Of a stretch of DNA of 64,000 nucleotides, positions 33,911-47,792 are shown piece after piece (position 1 is the first letter of the stretch; each line of letters begins with the position of its first letter). The stretch is from Manis javanica (lineage: Eukaryota > Chordata > Mammalia > Pholidota > Manidae): assembly GCF_040802235.1 (NCBI RefSeq), contig NC_133169.1, positions 43,531,034-43,595,033 of the forward strand, given 5' to 3'. Both the position numbers and the translations under genes were made by a program. A model generated the notes under the pieces. That model saw nothing but the letters and a program-made list of their open reading frames with translations, made no database searches and was not told where the DNA came from.

Positions 33911-35880
33911 CTGAATGTTTCATTATAAGGCCCATATTACAAGTGTGCCATACAAGTCATGTTAGGATATTACTGTTGTAATATAAGACACGGCATCTAT
34001 CACAGAAAATGATAATCTCTCTCTTCACTTAAAGACTTCTTTAAATCATCTTCTCTGATGTGTGTTTTGCCTGATGAGGGAAAATCATCTGAGGCTGAGT
34101 GAGGCACACGTCTGTCTCCTGGTGTTTGCCACAGGCCAGCATTGGGACACCCACATGCTTACTGTGCTGTGAGCAGAACAGCCACCTTGGCTGCACTGTT
34201 GGGCAGAAGGTGGGTTTCTCAAGAGTCTGCAAGGAGGTAAAATAGTTTTTACGGAATTAATAATCAGACTCATTGTGTGAATTTTTTGGAATTATTTCTC
34301 CCAGAAGTTATATCTTTGTACACTTTTCTTTCATTATTCATGAGAAATAATTATCGGAGGACATACTTAGCATCTGAATGTGTATATTTAAAAAGTTTAT
34401 AGTTTTTCTTAAGGTTCCTCCAGTGACCTGTTGTGACAAAAATTACAAGACCAAAAATCTAAATGCACTTGACAAAAATTAAAGGCAAATATAAAGTCAC
34501 AATGTTATAACTGAAATGACCACCGATGCATTTTTCTAATAAGCCTTGTAATCAATCTGTTTTCTGTTTTCTGACATACCTGATTTTCTTTTACTGTCTG
34601 GATCTAGTTCTTTCAGTTATAAAATAAAGACGTTGGATTTTACTCATGTGAAATACCTATCTTTACATAAAGAGAGTTTATTTCTTGAAGTATATAATAG
34701 TATTGATGATATTCAGGCATGTGCTAGGCACATTCTTGTTACTTTGACTATATGTCCCATCTGTACCACTGGAGCAAATGTTCAGTTAAGTTCTGGTGCT
34801 ATTACTTTATTATACAAGATAAGCCAGGCTAAGCGAGCTGAAATAATTTTTACTCATGCACAATACAGCAGGAGACATGGATCTCAACTATTTGTATATG
34901 ATCACAATTACCAAATTATTCTCTGTGCATGCTAATTTGTTATTGAAAACAATGATCTTAAGCTTCCTGGTAAGGATATTTGGTGAGATTCTGTTCATTT
35001 TCTTAATAGATATTATTAAATTTAGCTCCACATCTCTGTAAAATATTGTTATATCATGGATTCTTATACATCTTCTTGACTGAGGCCACTGGGATAAACA
35101 CCCCTAACGGGAGACAAGCTCCTGCATACGGCCTCACAGTCATGTGGCAATGACCACGACACCTGCCAGAATAGTGTCTAGTCTTATACTAGAAAAATCA
35201 GAGGAACAAATATAATCTGAGGAACAAAGTAAATAAAGTGAATACATAAAAAATAATTTATATAATGTATATATCTGCACTTTTTAAAAGCTACCACTCA
35301 TTATTAAAATTATTTGCACCTCCATGGTCAGTGCAGCCCAAGGAGGCTCATTTCTCTCACCTTTTTTCATTCAACCTTATAAAGCCCCATATTCATACTC
35401 ACGAGCTGGGATTCAAATGCCAATGTCCTGTGCGACCCAGAGAACCCTTCTTCTCGCTGCTTGTCGGTCTCCCATATTCTGAGGGGAAATGAGTGAGGTT
35501 CACAACGTCTGAGGTCCTCTTCTATTTTTAAAGAAGATGGAATTCTTTTCAATTTGTTACATGTTTTCGTTAGGGTGAACTGTGGACTGGGAGAGAAGCA
35601 GGGTTCCCCTGCGGCCAAGGGGAGGTCATGGATGAATCTCATCTGTCCCGATGCCAGAGACACGTGTCCTGATGTGACCGTGGTGTGCGCCGCACTCTGT
35701 CTCTCTCGCTTACTTTCCCTGGTGTCACTGGAAATGTTCCACGGGGCCTGTTCAATTAGAAATAAAATGCCTTATATTGTCACAATACTTCTCATTTCAT
35801 TTCAGCCCAGAGGGACTGCAGTTACACGATCTGTGATGATTTTTACAGCAGTATTGCTTATTTGCTTCCTCTGAGCTTGG

Positions 35881-36709
35881 AGAGTTTTAATTTTCATTTT
35901 AAATATCTCTCAAACAATCTCATATCCGTGTTACATCCAGGTTTAATGTAAGAATATAATGATATGGTCTCATTACTAAAAACCTCAATTTGATTCTGGT
36001 AAATTATATACCTTGATAATTTTTCTGGCTGATTAGTAGTGATTTTCTTGACTACCACGATCTTTCATAAATGAATATTTGTGATGTTCAGAAGTTTACT
36101 ATGTTTTTTTCTAAAAGTTATATAGTTTCATATGTTATAATAAATCTGCATTCCTTTTTTAGTTTATTTTTGTGAATGGTGGAAGGGAATTATTTTCATT
36201 ATTTTGCATGTAGCTCTCTGGTTTTCCCAACACACTTTCTCACTTGTATATTCCTGTCACTTTTATCACATCTTATTTGACTATATATAGGAATTTGTTT
36301 ATTTCTGGGTTGTCTTTTCTTTTCCATTCATCTTGGCATCTACTTTTTCACCACTACCATACTGTTTAGATTGCTCTAACTTTGTTATATTGCTTGATAT
36401 CCAGGAACTTGATATCCTCCACTTTGCCCTTTTCCAGGATGCTTTTGGCAACTCAGGGTCTCTTGTGGTTGCACCTAAATTTCAGGATTATTTGCTTTAG
36501 TTGCTTGATACTTTCCTTTCATATTTTGATGGGCATTGCATGGAACATGTACATTATTTTGGGTAGTATGGCCCATTTAACAGTATCAGTTCATTTTATC
36601 CATGAGAATGTCTATTTGTCTGTTCTAACTGTGTTGTTCAATTAATTTTTTTCAATGTCTGAGTTTTCAAAGTGCAGTTCTTTCACCACTGGTTACATAT
36701 TTTCCTAGG
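35881..36709 (-). mobile_element. old LINE-1 ORF2 fragment, minus strand
   Basis: From about 36000 the minus strand reads decayed ORF2 polymerase and thumb sequence. It is interrupted at 36709/36711 by a younger L1 and resumes at 40743. The 10-bp target duplication TTTTCCTAGG (36700-36709 and 40733-40742) proves the nesting. Confidence 0.75.
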
Positions 36710-36710
36710 C

Positions 36711-39700
36711 TTTTTTTTTTTGGTATCATTAATCTACAATCACATGAAGAACACTATCTTTACTAGGCTCCCCTCTTCACCAAGTCCCCCCCACAAACCC
36801 CATTACAGTCAATGTCCATCAGCATAGTAAGATGCTATAGAGTCACTACTGGTCTTCTCTGTGTTGCCCAGCACTCCCCGTGCCCCCACACACATTATAC
36901 ATGCTAATCATAATGCCCCTTTCTTTTTCCTTGCCCTTATCCCTCCCTTTCCACCCATCAACACCAGTCCCCTTCCCTTTGGTAACTGTTAGTTCATTCC
37001 TGGGTTCTGTGAGTTTGCTGCTGTTTTGTTCCTTCAGTTTCTTTGTTCTTATACTCCACAGATGAGTGGAATCATTTGGTACTTGTCTTTCTCCACCTGG
37101 CTTATTTCACTGAGCATAATACCCTCTAGCTCCATGCATGTTGTTGCAAATGGTAGGATTTGTTTTCTTCTTATGGATGAATAATATTCCATTGTGTATA
37201 TGTACCACATCTGCTTTATCCATTCATCTATTGATGGACACTCAGGTTGCTTCCATTTCTTGGCTATTGTAAATAGTGCTGCGATAAACACAGGGGTGCA
37301 TCTACCTTTTTCAAACTGGGCTGCTGTATTCTTAGGGTAAATTCCTAGAAATGGAATTCCTGGGTCAAACGGTATTTCTATTTTGAGCTTTCTGAGGAAC
37401 CTCCATATTGCTTTCCATAATGGTTGAACTAATTTACATTCCCACCAGCAAAGAAGGAGGATTCCCCTTTCTCAACAACCTTGCCAGCATTTGTTGTTGT
37501 TTGTCTTTTGGATGGTGGCCATCCTTACTGGTGTGAGGTGATATCTCATTGTGGTTTTAATTTGCATTTCTCTGATGACAAGCAATGTGGAGCATCTTTT
37601 CATGTACCTGTTGGCCATATGAATTTCTTCTGTGGAGAGCTTGTCTGTTCAGCTCCTCTGCCCATTTTTTAATTGGATTATTTGCTTTTTGTTTGTTGAG
37701 GTGTGTGAGCTCCTTATATATTTTGGATGTCAACCCTTTATCAGACATGTCATTTATGAATATGTTCTCCCATACTGTAGGTTGCCTTTTTGTTCTATTG
37801 ATGGTGTCCTTTGCTGTACAGAAGCTTTTCAGCTTGATGTAGTCCCATTTGTTCATTTTTGCTTTTGTTTTCCTTGCCTGAGGAGATATGTTCATGAAGA
37901 AGTCACTCATGTTTATGTCCAAGAGATATTTGCCTAAGTTTTTTCTAAGAGTTTTATGGTTTTATGACTTACACTCAGGTCTTTTATCCATTTCGAATTT
38001 ACTTTTGTGTATGGGTTTAGACGGTAATCCAGTTTCATTCTCTTACATGTAGCTGTCCAGTTTTGCCAACACCAACTGTTGGAGAGGCTTTCATTTCTCC
38101 ATTGTATGTCCATGGCTCCTTTATCATATATTAATTGACCACATATGTTTGGTTTTATGTCTGGGGTCTCTATTCTGTTCCACTGGTCTGTAGGTCTGTT
38201 CTTGTGCCAGTACCAAATTATCTTTATTACTGTGGCTTTGTAGTAGAGCTTGAAGTTCAGGGGTGAGATCCTCCCCACTTTATTCTTCCTCTTCAGGATT
38301 GCTTTAGATATTTGGGGTCTTTGGTGGTTCCATATGAATTTTTAAACTATTTGTTGCAGTTCATTGAAGAATGCTGTTGGTAATTTGACAGGGATTGCAT
38401 TGAATCTGTATATTGTTTTAGGCAGATTGCCATTTTGACTATATTAAATCTTCCTAGCCAGGAGCATGGGATGAGTTTCCATTTGTTAGTGTCCTCTTTA
38501 ATTTCTCTTAAGTGTGTCCTGTAGTTTTCAGGGTATAGGTTTTTCACTTCCTTGGTTAGGTTTATCCCTAGGTATTTTATTCTTTCTAATGCCATTATGA
38601 ATGGAATTGTTTTCCTGATTTCTCTTTCTAATAGTTCATTGTTAGTGTATACGAAAGCCACCGATTTCTGTGTATTAATTTTGTATCCTGCAACTTTGCT
38701 GAATTTCGATATCAGTTCTAGTAGTTTTGGAGTGGAATCTTTAGGAATTTTTATGTACAATATCATGTCATCTTCAAATAGTCACAGTTTAACTTCTTCT
38801 TTACCAATCTGGATTCCCTGTATTTCTTTGTTTTGTCTAATTGCCATGGCTAGGACCTCCAGTACTATGTTGAATAACAGTGGAGAGACTGGGCATCCCT
38901 GTCTTGTTCCCGATCTTAGAGGAAAAGCTTTCAGCTTCTTGCTGTTCGATATGATGTTGGCTGTGGGTTTATTTTATATAGCCTTTATTATGTTGAGGTA
39001 CTTGCCCTCTATATATATCCATTTTGTTGAGAGTTTTTATCATGAATGGATGTTGAACTTTGTTGAATGCTTTTTCAGCATCTATGGAGGTGATCATGTG
39101 GTTTTTGTCCTTTTTGTTTATGTAGTGGATGATGTTGATGGAATTTCAAATGTACCATCCTTGCATCCCTGAGATGAATCCCACATGGTCATGGTGTATG
39201 ATCCTTTTGATTTATTTTTGAATTTGGTTTGCTCATATTTTCTTGAGTATTTTTGCATCTAAGTTCATCAGGGATATTGATCTGTAGTTTTCTTTTTTGG
39301 TGGGGTCTTTGCCTGCTTTTGGTATTAGGGTGATGTTGGCTTCATAGATTGAGTTTGTGAGTATTCCCTCCTCTTCTATTTTTTGGAAAACTTTAAGGAG
39401 AATAAGTATTATGTCTTCTCTCTATGTCTGATAAAATTCTGAGGTAAATTCATCTGTCCCGGAGATTTTGTTCTTGTATATTTTTTTGATAACCACTTCA
39501 ATTTCATTGCTGGTAATTGGTCTGTTTAGATTTTCTGTTTCTTTCTGGGTCAGTCTTGGGAGGTTGTATTTTTCTAGGAAGTTGTCCATTTCTCCTAGGT
39601 TTTCCGGCTTGTTAGCATATAGGTTTTCCTAGTATTCTCTAATAATTCTTTGTATTTCTTTGGGGTCTGTATTATTTTTCCTTTCTCATTTCTGATTCTG

Positions 39701-40732
39701 TTGATGTGTGTTGATTCTCTTTTTCTCTTAACAGGTCTGGCTAGAGGCTTATCTTTTTGTTTTTTTCTCAAAGAACCAGCTCTTGGTTTCATTGATTTTT
39801 TTCTATTGTTTTTTTTGTTCTCAGTTTTATTTATTTATTCTCTGATCTTTATTATGTCCCTCCTTCTGCTGACTTGTGGCCTCATTTGTTCTTCTTTTTC
39901 CAATTTCGATAACTGTGACATTAGCCTATTCATTTGCGATTGATCTTCCTTCTTTAAATATGCCTGGATTGGTATATATTTTCCTCTTAAGACTGCTTTC
40001 GCTGCATCCCACAGAAGTTGGGGCTTTGTGTTGTTGTCATTTGTTTCCATATATAGCTTGATCTCTATTTTTATTTGGTCATTGATCCATTGATTATTTA
40101 GGTGCATGTTGTTAAGCCTCCATGTGTTGGTGAGTGTTTTTGTGTTCTTTGTACAATTTATTTCTAGTTTTATACCTTTGTGGTCTGAAAAGTAGGTTGA
40201 TAAAATTTCAATCTTTCAGAATTTACTGAGGCTCTTTTTGTGGCCTAGTATGTGGTCTATTCTGGAGAATGTTTCATGTGCACTTGAGAAGAATGTGCAT
40301 CCTGTTGCTTTTGGATGTAGAGTTCTGTAGATGTCTATTAGGTCCATCTGTTCTAGTGTGTTGTTCAGTGCCTCCGTGTCCTTACTTATTTTCCTTCTGG
40401 TGGATCTATCCTTTGGAGTGAGTGGTATGTTGAAGTCTCCTCAAATGAATGCATTGCATTTTATTTCCTCCTTTTATTCTGTTAGTATTTGTTTCACATA
40501 TGCTGGTGCTCCTGTATTGGGTGCATATATATTTATAATGGTTGTATGCTCTTATTGGACTGACCCCTTTATCATTATGTAATGTCCTTCTTTATCTCTT
40601 GTTACTTTCTTTGTTTTGAAGTTTGTTTTGTCTGATACAAGTACTACAACACCTGTATTTTCCCCTACTGTTTGCATGAAATATCTTTTTCCATCCCTTA
40701 CCTTTAGTCTGTGCATGTCTTTGGGTTTGAGG
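36711..40732 (-). mobile_element. middle-aged LINE-1, 5'-truncated in the endonuclease region
   Basis: Poly(T) at 36711-36721, a short G-rich 3'UTR, then ORF2 from about 37049 to 40732 on the minus strand, broken by many frameshifts. Longer readable pieces are 37557-37922, 37934-38278 and 38347-38766. At the reverse-transcriptase site where the young copies lack 2 nt (about 39225-39240), this copy has the full length. Its 3' end lacks the env-LTR extension. Target duplication TTTTCCTAGG. Confidence 0.9.
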
Positions 40733-40742
40733 TTTTCCTAGG

Positions 40743-41400
40743 TATTTTTTAATTTGCATACATAGTACTTTGATATTTTTATGAAGAAATGTTCACCATG
40801 ATGAGCCTGTTACCATCTGTCAGTAAAGTCTTAACTGTCATTGACTATAGTCCTTATACTGTGCTTTTCACCTAAATGATTTACTTATTTTATACCTGGA
40901 AACTTCCCCTTCATCTATTTTTCCTCTCACCCTAACCATTCTCCTCTGGCAATAACCAGTTTAGTCTCTGTACTTATGAGTTTGTTTTTATTTTATTTCA
41001 TTTTTCATTATTTGCTTTTTTAGATTTTAAATTTAAATGGATCTTATGGTATTTGTCTTTCTTCACCTGGCTTATTTCACTAAGCATAATACCTTTTACA
41101 TCCATCCACATTGTTGCAAATAACAAGATTTCATTCCTTTTTATGCGCAAATATAAATCCATTCTATATACAATCCATTTTTCTTTTTCCACCCAGGTAA
41201 TAATGGAAACACGTTACTACTATATCTTGGCTATTACAAATAATGTTCTTTTTAAATTTCAGAGTATAGTACTATTTTTTCTGTTTTGTAACACAGTTAT
41301 CCCAAATATTTATGGTCTAATTGCTTTGTCCCAGACTATGAAGCACTGTCAAATGATATGTTTGTGAGATGTGATTATATATTCATCAAATAATTGTACT
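40743..41400 (-). mobile_element. continuation of the older L1, and a second L1 3' end
   Basis: The host L1 of the nested insertion resumes for a short stretch. From about 40790 to 41290 an L1 3'UTR and ORF2 tail follow on the minus strand, badly decayed. Confidence 0.6.
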
Positions 41401-41639
41401 ATAGAGTCATTTATTAATTTGGCATTTTACTCTACATTTTTACCTTATAAAATTTTTATTTATGATTGAAATTGAACATTTTGAATGATTTTTGTATCAT
41501 CCTGCATTGCATTTTTTATGTCTTTATTCTCCTCTGGATGAACAGTTCTTCAGTATTTCCCTGAATTTCAAGACCTGAAATCAACGTAAACTATTGTTGA
41601 AACAGAGGGTAAATAATTTTCAATTCATATGGAACCACA

Positions 41640-42830
41640 AAGACATTGAGTAGCCAAAGCAATCCTGAGAAAAAAGAAGAAAGCTGGGAGTATTACACTC
41701 CCTGATGTCAATCTACACTACAAAGCACAAGAAAAGACCCATAGATCAATAGAACAGAATATAGAGCCAAGATATAAACTCACAAATATGTGGCCAATTA
41801 ATACACAATAAAGCAGCCATGAAGGTACAGTGGTTGATAGACAGCCTGTTCAGTAATTGGCATAGAGTAAAATGGACAGCCACATGCAAGAGAATGAAAA
41901 TGGATTATTGTCTAACTCCATACACAGAATTAATCTCAAAATGGATTAAAAACCTAAAGATAAGACATGATATCATAAAACTTATAAAGAACACATAGGC
42001 AAAAATCTTTTGAACTTAATGTAAGTATGAGCAATATTTTTTCCAGACATATCTCCATGGGGAAAGGAAACAAAAGCAAAAATGAGCAAGTGGGACTACA
42101 TCAAACTAAAAAGCTTCATTACAGCAAAGGACACCATAAACAGAAAAAAAAATTGGCAGAAGAACTGTAAGACATTTCTCCAAAGAAGAAATACAGGTGG
42201 CCAACAAGCACATGAAAAGATGCTCCACTTGCTAATCATGAGGGGAATGCAAATCAGAACCACAGTGAGATACCACTTCGCAACAGTCAGAACAGCCACC
42301 ATCCAAAAGCCAAGAAATAACAAGTGTTGGTGAGGACGTGGAGAAGAGGAAACTCTCCTGCACTGTTAGTGGCAATGTTACTTGATGCGGCCACAGTGGA
42401 AAACAGTTTGGAGGGTCCTCAAAAAATAAAAATACCCTAAAAATACAAATATCACATGACTCTGTAATTCCACTTCTAGGAATTTCTGTAAAGAAAACAA
42501 AATTCCTCCTTTGAAAAGACTCTTACACAGTGAGAAGTGGTGGGTGTGTGGTTACCATGGGAGGATCTGGATTGGGTGAGTAGGTAGGGTGAGGGGGGTA
42601 CAGGGCACACAGATTCTCAGTCCTAATGTAAGCTGGTCATGGGGACGGTGGTATAGCACGGGGAGTGTAGTCAGAGGTTCTGTAACATCTTCCTATGTTT
42701 TCAGAAAGTAACTGCACTAGTTGGGGTGAGGATTTAATAATGTGAGTAACTGTTCAACTGCTGTGTTGCATACTTGAAGTCAATATAAGATTGTACAATA
42801 ATTACACTTCAAATAAAGAAAAGTAAACAA
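41640..42830 (+). mobile_element. old LINE-1 3' portion, plus strand
   Basis: An ORF2 C-terminal region on the plus strand. The [12 protein letters not shown] block is at 42082 and the NNKCW motif lies near 42320. A 3'UTR follows to about 42830 and ends in an A-rich sequence. The frame is broken in several places. Confidence 0.8.
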
Positions 42831-45800
42831 ATGGGCAAGATACACGCTGTGAGAAATTATCAAGACATTTCCAACAAAGAACTTACATTCAGAATAAATT
42901 TAAAAAACTACAAATCAATAATAAAGAGAAGAAACAAAAGGAGACACAGATAACAGATGAGGTCAGAGGTGAAATGGTTATCGTTACTTTATTTTTGCAT
43001 AGAGAAAACATATTTAAGAAATCAACCAAAATCACATGAGCCAGCATTCATCACCACGAGGTGTCCTGCTGACTGGGGACTGCAGAGACTGCTAACTGCA
43101 CTCATCTAATAAAAAAGTCCAGTGCGGTAACTGTTACTGTCTATTCCACTTTTCTACCAGTCTATTTAGTTACCTGTCAGTGCCCTTGTCAAACTAAAGC
43201 AATTTAATAACTAGTTTGATGTCCTTTATCCGAGGGAAGCGGTCCGTGGTCTGAGGGAGCACAGTGCTTGCAAGCAGTGGAGCACCTCCCAAGGGATTTT
43301 GGGTAAAAGCAAGTGTTATAGAGCCTTGGAAGGGGAGTAGGGCATGATCAGCTGAGGATTCATATCTGGCGTCATTTTAAAATGTCAAGGGACGTAGAGC
43401 CCAGAGAGGATCTGGCATGTGGATATCAGTGGACTGGATATAGTGTGTTCCTGGTCAAGAAGAACATTTATACGAACATGAAACTTCACTTTGCTGACTT
43501 GAAACTCCAGGCAGACGTGGCTCCATTTGGGGCCAAAAATTTATTTCAACACCGTCTATCCTTATCATTCTAATGTGCTTTCATATGTAAAAATGTGCTC
43601 AACCAATAGGACACAGAATATAAAATGATGAAAAGTCAGTTTATAGATAATATGCATGGGCTATTTTAAAAACAATTACATCTGGGCAAATTGCAAAAGC
43701 AGACTTGAATGAATAGATAAAAGACTGCTTGATGCTTGAGAAGATACAAAATGGTGAAGATGCTCTTTCTTATGACAAAATGACTTGATTACTATAAAAT
43801 AGAGCTGCCAACAACAGATAAAGACAATTTTTTAACAGTATTCAGCTTGCTACTCAATGGGAGAGACCAAAGGGAAAATTACAGGTTTAATGTAATCATG
43901 TTTAAATCAGGCACCCAGTATTGAGGCTTTTTGATGCATCCCTTCCTTATCTTCTCTAAATTATAACGATGACCATCAATTGTGGATAGTATTTATGAAT
44001 TCATTTAATAATTTTAAAACCATATGAAGAATGTACCATGATATCCAAAATATTGGAACACAAGTCTTATTTTGATGGAATTTATAAAGCAAGGGAAAGC
44101 AGTCAGTGTCTTCAAAATTAAGTCTTTTAATATTTAGAGACGTTAACAGGCAGGACTGGAGAGGACTTCCCACTGTTGTTGCTAAGCCATCTCCCCTGAG
44201 GCAGGACATTGTTACCCTCAAGCTGTAGAATCTGCTTATTCTTCTCCCTGGAGTCGGTTTATATGAATAAAATTTAAATTTATAGAAGTCAATGAAATAC
44301 TCTTTTATACTTTTCTTCATGTAGATCTGCAGCAATACCAAAACTACTTTCTGAATAATGAAGCAAATGGCCCTAATCTGTAGTATCTTGGCTATGCATT
44401 GACATTCTAATGAGAAAGCCATATATTTTAATGTTGTCCAACAGGGAAAATGGGTGCAGTTTTCTAGGCTGAGCACAACTTTCTTGTATATTCAGTATTG
44501 TCGGTCAGGGTTTATGGTAAAAATAGATAGATATCAGGGCTCTGACACGTTCAATGACAATTCTTTATTTCCCCTCCCTCTTCTTGGTTTCTCTGACAGC
44601 TGCATTTAGGTAAATGAATAGATAGGTCCTAGGAAAAAGAAGTTAAACTTCTTAAAGACTTTATAATTGTGAAAAATTAGTCCTTCTAGATTTAAATAGA
44701 AAAGATAATGAAATGCAGTGATGCTGGTGTTATTCTGACTTGATGAGGCCTGTAGGGCTTCCCACACACCCTGCCCTGAGAAAGGGAACAGCGTGGGGTC
44801 CTGAGGTGAGTCAGGAGTCATGGCGCGGGGGCCCTGGGGCTTTAGATGATCAAATTCACCCCCCTGAGATGCTTTAATACCACCCCTGAGAACCTCACTC
44901 GCCATGACCCGATTTCCTTTAAATGGAGCTTTGTGACACTATGGAAAGGATTTCAGAAAATTAATCAAGTTGATAAAATATTTTCAGACATGGCCCTATT
45001 CACTGCCATTGTCTTTTTATCTCCCAGAAAGCACAGGACTCCAAGAGGAAGCAAAGCCTAAGATCCAGCCAAGTACAGGCTTTTTCACCTCAACAGGTCA
45101 TTACAAGCATTGGAGGTTCATTTTAGAACCAAATTCTGAATATTGTTATTCTAAAGTTGCTTTTCTCATTTCTGGATTAGCTTCCAGAAAATACTGGAAA
45201 AAATAGGTGAATAATAATAAGCTAAAACATTTTGGATTTGATGTTCATTGTGATTTAGAGACACGCCTAAATTGATCCATGAGAAATAAATGAAAAGTTA
45301 AGTAGTGAAAAGATTCATTTTAACAACAGTTTAAGGAGTTTTCGACTTGAGGGTTTTAATATTTAATTAAAAGCATTCAATAAGCTGAAAATCAGCTCTG
45401 AGGGTAAAAACAACATTGAGCACTTCTGAAATAAAGGTGGTGCTAGAAAATCTATTTAGTTTTCTCTAAGAAATTTGGCAAGCTCATAGATTTTTGCATA
45501 AATATGAGCATTCTCTATCTGTAATCAATAAACATAATCTATTTTAGATACTTTCACAAGTTGTTTGTGTCAGAATATTGGTAAGTGATAAATAACATCC
45601 TAATTGTTACTACCTATTTCAAAATTTCTGGTATTTTTTTTCTTTCATTTTTTTGCCGAATACAGTCTGTATTTTGTCTTTTCTCAGAAAAGGATTTCTT
45701 CATCCTCCTTGAAATATGAACTTGACACTTAATTTTACCTAGAAATAATAGGTCCCCTCATTTCCAATGAAGATTTATTTTCTTAAAATACATTCTCCTT

Positions 45801-46367
45801 ACTTGAAAAGATGAGAAATAGGGCAAGCAGATTGTCTGTGTGTCTGATTGTGAAGAGAAGTAGTCCTACCTCCTGCTAACACTTTTTATTTTCTGTTTCT
45901 TACTACAACTGCATTTCCAACTAAGCCTAATGATTTATCCATTCTCTTCATTTTCTTTACATTTTCCTCTATTTCTCTTTAAAGCAAGAAATAAGAGATT
46001 AATTCAATTAATATATTCTCTGTTAATGAGTCTTCTTGTAATAGTGTTTATTAAATTAAACTTTGCACTAATAATCTCCATTTATCATTGCTGCATTCTC
46101 AAATTTGTGTTGCTTACAGATAAACCCTATATATTTGCAGTAGAAACAACTTAAAAAGCAAATGTTCTACAATATAAAACTGATATATAATAATTTTAAT
46201 TCAATTAATTTAGCAACAATGAAACAAAATTTGCCATTTAGTAATACACAGTATGAATCATCTCAATTATAATTTTGCTTTTCAATTAAGCTTTATAGAT
46301 GTACATATGCTGTTAAAAAAGAAATAACATCACCACCTTTTCTCAACAAAAGAGAGCACGTGTATAT
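42831..46367. other. about 3.5 kb without a recognised gene or repeat
   Basis: AT-rich intergenic sequence. The longest open stretch (43976-44476, minus) has no recognisable motif and no initiation or splice context that makes it convincing. No tRNA-like or OR-like segment was seen on either strand. Confidence 0.5.
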
Positions 46368-46383
46368 GATGTGGTCTCACTTT
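46368..46383 (-). repeat. 16-bp target-site duplication of the full-length L1, left copy
   Basis: GATGTGGTCTCACTTT recurs exactly at 55025-55040. In L1 sense the duplication follows CTTT, so cleavage would be at CTTT/AAAG, close to the L1 endonuclease preference TTTT/AA. Confidence 0.9.
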
Positions 46384-46392
46384 TTTTTTTTT

Positions 46393-46702
46393 GAGAGGGT
46401 ATCTTTCATATTTATTGATCAAATGGTTGTTAACAACAATAAAATTCAGTATAGGGGGGTCAAAGCTCAATGTACAATCATTAATCCATCTCAAGCCTAA
46501 TTCTCGTCAGTCTCCAATCTTCTGAAGCATAACGAACAAGTTCTTAGATGGTGAACGAATTCTTACATAGTGAATCATGGTGAACAGTACAAGGGCATTC
46601 ATCACAGAAACTTTCGGTTTTGATCATTCATTATGAATTATAAACAATCAGGCCAAATATGAATATTTGATTTTTATACTTGATTTATATGTGGATCCCA
46701 CA
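46393..46702 (-). other. LTR-like 3' end of the composite L1, second copy
   Basis: Same organisation as 12628-12950: purine tract, TGTGGGATC start, AATAAA shortly before the poly(A). It is slightly shorter owing to a small deletion near 46575. Confidence 0.6.
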
Positions 46703-47350
46703 TTTCTCCCTTTATTATTATTATTATTATTACCATTATTATTATTATGTTTAATAAAATGCTGAAGTGGTAGATAGATGCAAGATAAAGTTAGAAAACA
46801 TAGTTTAGTGTTGTAAGAGAGCAATTGTAGATGATCAGGTGTGTGCCTGTAGACTACGTGCTAATCCGATCTAGACAAGGGCAATAAAACATCCACGGAT
46901 GCAGAAGCTTTCTCTCAAAACAGGGGGGGTGAGGTTCTAAGCTTCACCACTGTTGTTCCCCGATTTCTCACCTGATGGCCCCACTGCGACTGTGCCTGTC
47001 TTAGGTTGTTCCTCCCTTGAGGAATCTTAACCGACTCTGGCTAAACAGTCATCTTCCGGGGCCATACAGGGAAATGTAAAGTTGGTAAGTGAAAGAGAAG
47101 CCATATTGTTTGAAAAGGTTAGCTTTTTAATTCTTTTCACATTTATGCCCTGTGGCTTCTATGCCCAGCACTTGTCTCGAGGTATCTTTACCACCTGGAG
47201 GAATTATGATACTCGGTAAATTCGATATGAGTCACGAATTCTATTTAAGGGTTGTAATTAGGAAGGAAGAAGAAAAGCTATACAGGTAGCATATGGAAGG
47301 AAACATGGGAGGATTGATTATTTCTTTGACATATTTTCTTGTAGAGTACC

Positions 47351-47792
47351 TTAAGTATGTATAGGTTTTAAACTACTAACTAATTTGCACACATATATTA
47401 ACATAATAGGAATACGGTGACATAAACAAAGCAAATATATAATTACCATCCATCTCCAGTGAAGCCAAGAAAACCATTTAGGCACCCTAGGCATTTGTAA
47501 AAATTTATCTATGATATGATGGATATTGTCCAACTGTACTTGAACCATCAGACAAATTAAAGCAGCCCATTTCTGGGATCTGTTCACATCCCATATGTTC
47601 TTTTAACCATAGATAGTCTATAGTTATGAGATTTTGGAGTGCTACAACTTGCACCCCTCCCAACTCCTGGTTGAGTTCCAGCAGTACAGATCCGGTCAAA
47701 TTCGTTGTCTCACTGTATGCACATGCCAGCCTAGACATCTCCCTCCTCATTCCTATGGCAAGTCCAGGAGATGGTGGACTGGATGCAGCCAC
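47351..47792 (-). pseudogene. envelope transmembrane-subunit fragment, second copy
   Basis: The same two overlapping frames as 13604-14102 are still open here, with nearly the same translation and the same Gly in place of the first paired cysteine. The defects are therefore ancestral to both L1 copies. No surface subunit is present. Confidence 0.55.

Larger units (their letters stand above)
29995..35880. repeat. segmental duplication unit B (carries OR-B)
   Basis: Colinear with unit A block by block (see the unit A entry for pairings). A retroviral fragment (32805-33910) sits in the gap where unit A has two L1 fragments. Unit B is the least damaged copy: its OR gene has a single obvious defect. 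Confidence 0.8.

Noticed and set aside
43976-44476. Minus-strand open frame of 166 codons as a gene
   Set aside because: No family motif, no acceptor or promoter context, and it lies in AT-rich intergenic DNA. Such a frame can occur by chance in 64 kb.
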